Shown: positions 44,844-53,900 of the stretch, in pieces
Layout of the letters: the number at the start of each line of letters is the position of its first letter
How positions within the stretch are numbered: position 1 is the stretch's first letter
DNA from: Bin80 sp965208025
GTDB taxonomy: Bacteria > Bacteroidota > Rhodothermia > Rhodothermales > Bin80
Assembly: GCA_965208025.1 (NCBI GenBank)
Contig: OZ242302.1
Coordinates: 2,852,001 to 2,916,000 of the forward strand
Direction of reading: 5' to 3'
Length of the DNA: 64,000 bases
Position numbers and translations under genes: made by a program
The notes under the pieces: model-generated
The model's input: only the letters and a program-made list of their open reading frames with translations
What the model was told of the DNA's origin: nothing
Database searches by the model: none

Positions 44844-47519
44844 ATGATGGTCATTACGGCAACGGAGCGGCTTGCGCGCGCGCGGCATCAGGAATATGAT
44901 CAGGAGCAGCAAAGGAAGGGGTTGCCCACTTGGTCATCCGCTCCAGTGAAGACGTTGAATGCATGGCTTTTGGAGCTCTGGGAACAAGGAATGTATTCAG
45001 AGAGTGAGCCGAATCTTCCCCGTCCACTTCGTTCCGCAGAGGAGCACATCATTTGGGAGGAGATCATGCGCTCCCATTCAAAGGTTCGTCCGTTGGATGT
45101 TTCCGCGACTGCCGAGTTGGTTCGCACATCCTGGAAGCTCGTCTGCGACTGGAACTTGCCCTTGAAGGGGGTGGAATGGAGTACATCTGAGGATACGCAT
45201 GCATTTCAGGTGTGGGCTCAGGAATTTCAAGCGCGCTGTGAGCGGAATGGATGGTTCTCGGAATCAGAGCTTTCTGAGAAAGTTGCCCTTTTGATTCGTG
45301 GGGGAGAACTCACACTTCCTGACCAAATCCTGATTGTAGGATTTCTGGAGCAGACCGCAGCTCAGAAGCGATTTTTTGAGACGATTCAAGAGAATGGTAC
45401 GCTGATCCATGAAGCGCCACTTCCCAATCGCCAAAATCGTGTCGTTCGTCTTAAAGCTAAAGATGTCCGCCAAGAGATCCACATGTCCGCGGAATGGGCC
45501 CGCAGTATTCTGCTCCGCGATCCGAACGCTGCCAACCCATCTTTTCAGATTGGAATCATTGTTCCCAGCATTCGTAGACTTCGTACTCAAATTGAAAGAG
45601 AATTTTCCGAAGTATTTCATCCTCGTTCATGGCTTCTACCAGAGAGGGATCCCAAGCGACTTTTTAATCTGACGCTTGGATTACCCGCATCCGATTATCC
45701 ATTAATTCAATCCGGGCTGCAGATTCTATCCATGGATGTATGGGACATTCCTATTGAGGATGCCAGCCGGTTACTTTTGTCTCCTTTTCTACCTGGCTAT
45801 GATTCGGAACGCACATCCCGTGCACTACTGGATGTGGAACTCCGAGATCGTCGGGAATCCCATGTGATACTGGATGATATTCGCTTTCTGGCGAGCAAGA
45901 AGAAATCTGCCTTCTATTGCCCCATTCTTGCATCCATTGCTTCAACATGGCAAAAGAATTTTTCGGATCTGAAGGGAAGGAAGCGTCCAAGTGCTTGGGC
46001 AGAATCATTTTCCAAGTTATTGCAGTCGACCAGGAAGGGTTCTCATACAGATGGCGATGGGCAGGTTGATCAAGTCGGATGGCCGGGAGACTACTCGTAT
46101 GGTAGCATTGAATACCAGACTTGTATGGTTTGGGAGGAACTGCTGTCTGGTCTGGTGGAGCTCGACAGTGTATGCGGGAGCATCACTCGACAACGTGCGG
46201 TGAGTCTGATGCGCAGGATGGCATCCAGTAAGCTGTTTCAACCAGAGTCTGAACCTGCCCCCGTCCAGATTCTGGGCATCCTTGAGGCCTCCGGGCTCTC
46301 CTTTGATTATGTATGGATGTTGGGAATGCATGATGATGCATGGCCGCCTCCCTGTACCCCCGCTCCTTTTGTACCGATCCGTCTGCAACGCAGGCACAAT
46401 TTATGGCGGTCAACCCCGGAAGGCATGTTAGAGAACGCCCGTATGGTTGGTGAACGACTCCTCATGAGTTCTCCTGAGGTCGTGATTAGTCATCCTGCGC
46501 GTGAGGGGGATGCGGATCGGCGAGTAAGCCCTTTATTTTCAGAAATCCCCCAAGGATCCATCCAGGATCAAAACATTGAACCCATCCAGTCTTATGCGGA
46601 GAAATTACAAGGTTCATCTCGCCTTGAGACGCTTGAGGACCATCAAGCCCCTCCATGTGAAGATCATAAATTCAGGGGAGGAACCGAACTCTTCAAATTG
46701 CAGGCGGCTTGTCCGTTCCGAGCGTTCGCGGAATTACGCCTTGGAGCTATTGTCCCCGCTTTTCCAGATTCAGGACTCAATGCCCTGGATCGTGGCCGAC
46801 TAATGCATCGGGTATTAGATAATCTTTGGAAGCGACTGGGCTCCCAGGAAAAATTACTCACACTGTCTGATGAGGACGAAGCAGGTCTCGTTCACAGCAT
46901 CGTTCAAGAGGAACTAAACAAATCGTTAAAGTCTCGTCGAGTACTTCGGAACCAACAATTTCTTCATATAGAGCAGTCCAGATTGGAGCGAATCACTAAA
47001 GAATGGTTGAGGATAGAGCGTCAGCGTATGCCATTTATTGTGGCTGAACGGGAGGAAATTCAGAGAGTAGTGATTGGTGGAATGGAGGTAGATGTCCGTG
47101 AAGATCGAGTAGATCTATTGGAAAATGGAGAGAAATTCATTCTGGATTACAAGACGGGCGAATGTAAGACATCCCTCTGGGAAGGTGAACGGCCTGATGA
47201 TCCGCAACTCCCCATTTATGCGATCATTGAGGATCCTCCCATTGCTGGTATCTTTTTTGGCAGTCTCAAGGTTGGACAGTTGGGGTTCAAGGGCGTCTCA
47301 GATGTAGGGGGAGTAGTTCCAGGGAGCCGGCCTCCTCGAGTCCCTTTATCCAGTCTTATTGATCAGTGGAGGGATACTCTTCATCGGCTGGGGCAGGAGT
47401 ATAAGTCAGGGTGGGCGATGGTGGATCCAAAACATCCCACGCAGACCTGTAAATACTGCAATCAGAGTACGTTTTGTAGGATTGGGACCTCAGTGAATGA
47501 TCAACGGAATCAGGGATGA
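44844..47519 (+). CDS. addB: AddB-like DNA repair nuclease subunit (PD-(D/E)xK, Fe-S)
   Basis: An 891-residue protein of the 'probable DNA repair protein'/AddB type that pairs with a UvrD-like helicase. The N-terminus (ITATERLARARHQEYDQEQ, LNAWLLELWEQGMYS) is an inactivated helicase-like domain with no Walker A motif. The C-terminal RecB-type nuclease has D768-Y769-K770 in ILDYKTGE. Four cysteines frame the nuclease in the AddB Fe-S pattern: C623 (AACPFRAF) and C869, C872, C878 (CKYCNQSTFC). With AddA it should resect double-strand breaks for recombination. Its TGA overlaps the next ATG (ATGA), so the two subunits are translationally coupled. Start ATG 44844. Confidence 0.85.
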   Translation: MMVITATERLARARHQEYDQEQQRKGLPTWSSAPVKTLNAWLLELWEQGMYSESEPNLPRPLRSAEEHIIWEEIMRSHSKVRPLDVSATAELVRTSWKLVCDWNLPLKGVEWSTSEDTHAFQVWAQEFQARCERNGWFSESELSEKVALLIRGGELTLPDQILIVGFLEQTAAQKRFFETIQENGTLIHEAPLPNRQNRVVRLKAKDVRQEIHMSAEWARSILLRDPNAANPSFQIGIIVPSIRRLRTQIEREFSEVFHPRSWLLPERDPKRLFNLTLGLPASDYPLIQSGLQILSMDVWDIPIEDASRLLLSPFLPGYDSERTSRALLDVELRDRRESHVILDDIRFLASKKKSAFYCPILASIASTWQKNFSDLKGRKRPSAWAESFSKLLQSTRKGSHTDGDGQVDQVGWPGDYSYGSIEYQTCMVWEELLSGLVELDSVCGSITRQRAVSLMRRMASSKLFQPESEPAPVQILGILEASGLSFDYVWMLGMHDDAWPPPCTPAPFVPIRLQRRHNLWRSTPEGMLENARMVGERLLMSSPEVVISHPAREGDADRRVSPLFSEIPQGSIQDQNIEPIQSYAEKLQGSSRLETLEDHQAPPCEDHKFRGGTELFKLQAACPFRAFAELRLGAIVPAFPDSGLNALDRGRLMHRVLDNLWKRLGSQEKLLTLSDEDEAGLVHSIVQEELNKSLKSRRVLRNQQFLHIEQSRLERITKEWLRIERQRMPFIVAEREEIQRVVIGGMEVDVREDRVDLLENGEKFILDYKTGECKTSLWEGERPDDPQLPIYAIIEDPPIAGIFFGSLKVGQLGFKGVSDVGGVVPGSRPPRVPLSSLIDQWRDTLHRLGQEYKSGWAMVDPKHPTQTCKYCNQSTFCRIGTSVNDQRNQG

Positions 47520-50500
47520 GTCATTCAATTCCTGATCACGCGCAACGTCTGCAGGCACTTGATCCGAACACTTCGTTCATCGTGCAAGCGCCCGCCGGTT
47601 CTGGCAAGACAGAACTTTTGATCCAAAGATTTCTTGTCCTCCTTGCCCGCGTAGACGCTCCCGAATCGGTCCTTGCGATCACGTTTACCCGTAAAGCGGC
47701 CTCCGAAATGCGGCAACGAATTATCCAAGCCCTCCATGGAGCAACTAGTGAACAACCCAAAGCGTCCCATGCGAAACATACTTGGACGCTAGCCAGAGAG
47801 GCACTTGCCAGAAATGATCAATTGCAGTGGCATCTTCTGGATAATCCGCTCCGATTACGGATTCAAACGATTGATTCTCTCTGCTCTCTCTTGGTTCGCA
47901 GGATGCCCTGGATCTCCCGCATGGGTGCGATCCTGGAGCCCGAAGAGAATGCATATCGTCTCTATAGAAAAGCCGCTCGCCAGACATTGGAAGTTCTGTA
48001 CTCCAGCCAAGAGATGGAGGTGACCCAACCCATTACGATTCTGCTGCGCCATCTGGATAACCAGATGGGGAGATTGGAGATCTTGTTGAGCGCAATGCTG
48101 AGTAATAGAGATCAATGGATCCGTCATGTGATGGGACGAGGTGTTGATCTGGAAGAAACACGTCGCATCCTTGAGTCTTCATTGAAGAAGGTGATTCAGG
48201 ATACACTTGACCGGATGGCCTCCCTCTTTCCAGAAGAACATATTGAAGAGACAACAAAGCTGGCACGATTTGCCGCGGAGCATCTTAAAAATAGCGGAAG
48301 GGACAATCATTTAGAGGCATGCCTGAAACTTGAACGTTGGCCAGATTCATCCTCTGAGGACTTGAATGTATGGACTGCACTTGCGGAATTACTTCTCACT
48401 CGTTCGGGGATGCGGCGAACTAGATATACAGTAAGAGAGGGGTTTCCAGGTGAAGAGAGAGAGGCCAAGGAGCGCATAAAAAAGATTCATCTCGAGCCAG
48501 AGGTTGTGGCACAGTTGCATGGGCTTCGCCAGTTACCACCAATGCACTATGAAGAAGAGCAGTGGAACGTTCTGTCAGCTCTGATCCATCTACTCCCATC
48601 CGCAGTCCGACAACTTCGTCGTGTATTCCAGCAAGAGGGGTCTGTAGACTTTACAGAGATCGCAATGGCAGCACAGGAAGCGATCCACACGCATCGATCA
48701 TCTGATGCTCGTGCTCCACTGCCAGATATGAATATTCGTCATCTATTGGTGGACGAATTTCAGGATACCTCCCAGAGTCAGTATGAATTACTGAATGGTC
48801 TGATCCATGATTGGGCAGGTGATGGACGGACGTTATTTCTGGTTGGGGATCCGATGCAGTCAATCTATGGTTTTCGTGAGGCGGAGGTGTCACTGTTCGC
48901 TCGTACTTGCGCACGCGGACTGGGGGCCGTCCGACTTCAACCGCTCGTATTGGAGACCAACTTTCGCTCAGGCACGGAAATTGTCAACTGGATCAATGAG
49001 GCTTTGGGAGATGCTTTTCCCAAGGACGAAGATCCTGTCACGGGTGGGGTCGCGTATCGTCCATCCACGGCATTCAGGACGGATCTGGTTGATTGTAGCG
49101 TCCAGCTTCACCCCTTCTTCTCAAGGGAATCCGAGGCGCAGTCGGAACGAGTCATCAAGATTATTCGCGAAACTCTCTCTGAACAGCCAGGCTCCACCAT
49201 TGCGGTGCTGGTTCAGGCGCGCAATCACCTGGTCGATATTATTGCGTCGCTCCGACGGCATGAAATCCCATTCCGGTCCGTGGATATTGATCCCCTTCAT
49301 GAGCGTCCAGCCGTTCGTGATCTATTAGCATTAACGCAAGCCCTTCTACATCCAGGAAATCGGGTCGCCTGGCTTTCCATCCTTCGAGCTCCGTGGTGCG
49401 GTCTCACCTTGGCAGATCTACAGATGCTTGTAGGAGATGATTTTCGGTCGGCGATGGAAGATCTGATTCGGGATCGTAAGGAACTGTTATCAAAGGATGG
49501 TCGCAGGCGTTTAGAGCGGATTATTCCGACGCTGGAGCATGCGTCTACGCTTCGAGGGCGTCTTTCGGTGCGTCGGTGGGTCGAGGGGGTTTGGTTGGTG
49601 CTGGGTGGCCCGGCGTGTCTTCGAACCAGAGCAGAGTTGGATGACGCATCAGCCTATCTGGATCTCCTAGAAGCATCACAGGAGGGGGCAGATCTGCGGG
49701 ACGAGGTAAATTTCATGGATGCAGTCAAGCGGTTGTTTGCTCCTACGGATACAGATGCGAGCGATGCGTTGCAGTTACTGACCATTCATAGGGCAAAGGG
49801 TTTAGAGTTTGATACAGTCATTTTGCCAGGGCTGGGGTATCGAACCCGAGGAGATGCTTCACGATTATTGATGTGGAGAGAGTACAATGATGGCCAACAC
49901 TCCAACTTGCTCCTCGCACCAATTCGTGAAACAGGTGGCAAACAGGATGCTGTTTATCAGTACTTACAGACAATTGAAAACCGGCGGCGGGATCATGAAA
50001 GTACGCGCCTTTTATATGTTGCAGCGACGAGAGCACGAAAAAATCTTCACTTGGTCGGACATGTAACGCAGGGGGAGGGTCCTGATGGTTTCAATGGGCC
50101 AGATTCAAGGTCTCTGTTGTTCAAGATGTGGAAAGCAGCGAAGCCGCAATTTTTGGAGAAATGGAAAGAGTCTGGTGTACATCTCAAAGGGCATGAGGGT
50201 GCGACTCAGCAAAAAGGTTCAGGAGTTCCATTGATTCGCTTATCAGGTGCATGGTCTTTGGTGGATCCGGTTGAAGAATTGATTTGGGACACGAAGATAG
50301 ATCAATCCGAAGATGAAAAAGAGGAGCGCGGACTGGTATTTGAGTGGGTGGGGGATCTCCAACGACGGGTCGGGATCGTGGTCCACAGGATGTTACAGCA
50401 GATGCGGTTTCCCGATCGAGTGGAATTCAAGGATCATGTTTTGCGTGCGGCACTCCATTATGAGGGTTTAGACGGAGAAAACCTTGAACATGCACTGGTG

Positions 50501-50857
50501 CGAGTGAAAATGGCGCTGAAAAATATCCTGGATGATGAACGAGGACGCTGGGTACTTTCTCAACATGAAGAGGACCAATGGGAGTATGCAATCACTGCAC
50601 AGGTTGGCATTGGGGTGCGTCGCTTCATTTTAGATCGAACATTTATTGAGGGTGGAGTTCGGTGGATCGTTGACTATAAGACGAGCACGCACGCGGGGAG
50701 TGATGTGGATCAATTCCTGGACAATGAACAAGAGAGGTATGAATCCAAGATGCAGGCCTATGCGCAGGCGCTTCGGGCAATTGATCCACGTCCGATTTAT
50801 TTAGGCTTGTATTTTCCCATGTTGAAGGGTTGGAGGCAGTGGGAGTTTTCGGAATAA
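47516..50857 (+). CDS. addA: AddA-like UvrD helicase/nuclease
   Basis: A 1113-residue SF1A helicase with C-terminal nuclease, the catalytic motor of an AddAB/RecBCD-type complex. Walker A is APAGSGKT (25-32), motif II VDEFQDT (412-418), and motifs GDPMQSIYGFREAE, ETNFRSG and HRAKGLEFDTVILPG follow in order. ATRARKNLHL is motif VI. The nuclease site is D1053-Y1054-K1055 (IVDYKTS). Both this protein and AddB carry nuclease motifs, the two-nuclease arrangement of AddAB rather than RecBCD. The gene ends 91 bp before the converging surface-protein gene. Confidence 0.9.
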   Translation: MSHSIPDHAQRLQALDPNTSFIVQAPAGSGKTELLIQRFLVLLARVDAPESVLAITFTRKAASEMRQRIIQALHGATSEQPKASHAKHTWTLAREALARNDQLQWHLLDNPLRLRIQTIDSLCSLLVRRMPWISRMGAILEPEENAYRLYRKAARQTLEVLYSSQEMEVTQPITILLRHLDNQMGRLEILLSAMLSNRDQWIRHVMGRGVDLEETRRILESSLKKVIQDTLDRMASLFPEEHIEETTKLARFAAEHLKNSGRDNHLEACLKLERWPDSSSEDLNVWTALAELLLTRSGMRRTRYTVREGFPGEEREAKERIKKIHLEPEVVAQLHGLRQLPPMHYEEEQWNVLSALIHLLPSAVRQLRRVFQQEGSVDFTEIAMAAQEAIHTHRSSDARAPLPDMNIRHLLVDEFQDTSQSQYELLNGLIHDWAGDGRTLFLVGDPMQSIYGFREAEVSLFARTCARGLGAVRLQPLVLETNFRSGTEIVNWINEALGDAFPKDEDPVTGGVAYRPSTAFRTDLVDCSVQLHPFFSRESEAQSERVIKIIRETLSEQPGSTIAVLVQARNHLVDIIASLRRHEIPFRSVDIDPLHERPAVRDLLALTQALLHPGNRVAWLSILRAPWCGLTLADLQMLVGDDFRSAMEDLIRDRKELLSKDGRRRLERIIPTLEHASTLRGRLSVRRWVEGVWLVLGGPACLRTRAELDDASAYLDLLEASQEGADLRDEVNFMDAVKRLFAPTDTDASDALQLLTIHRAKGLEFDTVILPGLGYRTRGDASRLLMWREYNDGQHSNLLLAPIRETGGKQDAVYQYLQTIENRRRDHESTRLLYVAATRARKNLHLVGHVTQGEGPDGFNGPDSRSLLFKMWKAAKPQFLEKWKESGVHLKGHEGATQQKGSGVPLIRLSGAWSLVDPVEELIWDTKIDQSEDEKEERGLVFEWVGDLQRRVGIVVHRMLQQMRFPDRVEFKDHVLRAALHYEGLDGENLEHALVRVKMALKNILDDERGRWVLSQHEEDQWEYAITAQVGIGVRRFILDRTFIEGGVRWIVDYKTSTHAGSDVDQFLDNEQERYESKMQAYAQALRAIDPRPIYLGLYFPMLKGWRQWEFSE

Positions 50858-50948
50858 GAAGGTGGGCGAACTCTTTGATTCTCAGCAACTGATGGTGCAT
50901 CTCGGTGAGAATTCAAATCTTGGCACAGACGGGACGAGTCTGTCTGGA

Positions 50949-53900
50949 TCACCATTTCAGATCCATGTGTGCACTGAGTCCGTAGGAATAGGGCGGCCCG
51001 TCAGTTTCCATCGTCCGCGCGGTAGTAGCTACCGAGAATTGCATCCCCTCACGCATCCGCAGATGATATCCGACCCGATAGGTTTGGCCCATGGAGTCCA
51101 CCGTCATTCCCACGATCGATCGTCCAAGACTTTTCTTGATCGGGGTCCCATACCCCAGTTCCATCTCTACCCGTTGATCGGTACGTCCAAGACCAGAGAA
51201 TTGCAGTGGTGCTTCGCGCCAGAGTTCTCCACCATCGACATTCCCCCATAACGGGCGCACTCGCATCAAGGGACCGACTCCGCTCGGCGCTCCGTACTCT
51301 ATGGATCCCATCAGTCCCCATTCCCGCAGTCCTTCGTCGGTATGCACCACCAATGTACGACCACTGAATTCGGCGCGCAGACGGCTGGTTGACCAGCGCA
51401 TGCCACCGCCCAGTTCCATTCCCATCCCTGTCTCCGCATCGCCTCCATCCTGACGAAGGGCAGCTTTCAGGTACGGCTGCATGCTCTGTCCCAATCGTAG
51501 ATTTCCTTCCACGCCTGCACGTATCCGTCTCACCACCAGATCGGATCCATTCTCCATGTCTGCCGTCGTCCAGAACGCATCGACCTCATATCCCAGCCGT
51601 CCAGTGGTGCTACCCGTCAGCGTTCCCGTGAGCCCGAGCGCAACCAGTGAGGCATCCAATTCGGATTCAAGTGTTTCTACCTCGGTCTCGCCCCGTCCCA
51701 GTCCCAAAAGTATCCATGCACGCATTCCCGCTCCCGTTTGATAACTGACATAGGGATAGAAACTGGTCAATCGCGAGGATGCCGTGCCAGAGCGCGCTGG
51801 CGTCTCATAGGTGCCTTGATCCCAACTCTGAGCAGCCAAGAGCCCCGCCATCCATCCCTGACTCCATACATAGTCGGCTCCCACGAGCATCGTCGTGACA
51901 TCTGAACTCAAGGAGAGTGCTCCATCTGTCCCACGTATCCGGGTGAATGCTCCCTGCCCCCATACGCTCCATCCTCCCTGGGTAAACTCTGCACCACATC
52001 CGCTAAAGATTTGCCCCAGAGACCGCTGCTCAGTCCCATTGTGGAGCAAGGATAGATCGGGGATATGGCACTGCGCCATCCCTTCCATCCGCCGGGACAA
52101 TGCCTCCACCACCTGAGAGGCCCAGGTCCGAAGTACGCGCGAAACATATGCTTTCTGGACGCTCTCTTCGCTTTCTTCTTCCATGACTGCCTCCGTGCGG
52201 GCCTGCTCTACCTCGGCATTTACGGCCGAGAGTACAACCAGTGCAAACGTCTTCGCTTGCCAAACCGGTTCATTTGCGAGCAGCTTCACTTCAATGGTTT
52301 TGGAGACATCGCCGGGTGCAAATATGACCTGACCTGCCACCGGTTTATAGTCTTTTCCAGCAAGGGCACTTCCGTCTTGGCTGGCATAGCTAACCACTAC
52401 GGGCAAAGCAGAGGAGGTGGATAAGTTCAATTCAAATACGGCAACACTGCGAGATACGGATACACTCTGTACCGAGACCGTGGGACTCCCATCATTGTCC
52501 AGAATCGTCCCTATTCCAGTCTCTTGGGCAATTCTCGCATGTCGTGCATTGGAAAGTGTCACTCGGAAGGTTTCGTCGGCTTCCACCTCTGAATCCTCCA
52601 GGATCTGGATACGAATCTTGCCTTCGGTGCTCCCCCGCTGAAAAATGACAATCCCCTGAGAGGTTACAAAATCAGATCCTGCATTTGCAGTCCCGTCTGA
52701 GGATGCAAACTGGACCGTCACCAGTTGAGAACTTGGACGACTAAGCCGGACTGGCAGCAGAAGCGAACCCGCTCCCTCCGCTCCCTCTTGATCGTAAATA
52801 CTCACCGTAGGCTCCCCATCATCATCTTGAATCGTTCCCCGAGCCTCAGTGACATCCGATAACGCAGCATGCTCGGGTGCGGATAACTGGAAGAGGAAGG
52901 TCTCCTCTGATTCTTCTATGGTATCATCAAGGAGGGGGATGGATACTTGGCGGCTAACCATCCCAGGGGAAAATTCCAATGTACCGTGTGAGGCCTGATA
53001 ATCCATGGTCGCCGTAGCCGTCCCGTCGTGAGTCTCATATTTGACACGTACGGTCTGGGATGGGTGGGGAGGATTCAACTGCACGGTAAAGGTTAGTTCG
53101 CGATCGCTCTCCAATGCCGAAGCATCCTCAACCCGTAATTGGTACACATCATCATCTTCAATTGTCACAGTTGCTTCACCTGGATCCCGCGCCGTACCCG
53201 CTACTTCGGATAATCGGACGATGAACGTCTCAGCGGGCTCCATGAGCGGATCGTCTAGGATGGGAACTTCAATGATGGCTGTCGTATTCCCAACGGGAAT
53301 CGTTAATTGGCCTTGGGATAATGAATAGTCCTGCCCCTCTATGGCGCTCTGTTCAATCGTTTGATACGGTACGATCAACGCTGTTGGTGCCGCTGGGGAT
53401 ACCTCAAGGGGCACTTGGGCAATCCCTACATCTTCCTGAATCGTCAGATCCATGATTGTCAGGGTAATCAATTCATCGTCATCTAGAATCGTGAGGGAGG
53501 TTCTGGTTTCAGTGCGTTCCAGTGCAGAACTTCTGCCATTGATCGTAATGCTCTCTTCCGATTCGTATATCAAATCGTCCAGTAAGGTCAAGTCAAAGGT
53601 TGCGGAATTCGTGATTTGATCTGCCAAGATCGTCAGGTGAAGGGTCGAAGGAGAAGCCAAGTAGTCGTTTCCAGCCGAGGCCGTGCCATCCACTATCGAG
53701 ATCGTAACATCCGTATCTTCACTGCGTGGAGTATCCAGAGTGGTGGTAACCGTGACCATCATCCTACCGTCGTTTTCCCAGACCTCGGAAGGATTTACCG
53801 CAACTTTTAATGTAGAGGTTTTGTCATCATCCATAATTGTTAGCATTACATCCAGCGGGCCAGTGACGCCCTGGGGATTTGAAGCCTGTCCACTGATCAC

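Noticed and set aside
44797..44846. Short upstream ORF ending in the start of addB (TGATG overlap)
   Set aside because: Only 16 codons; could be a leader peptide but nothing besides the overlap supports it.
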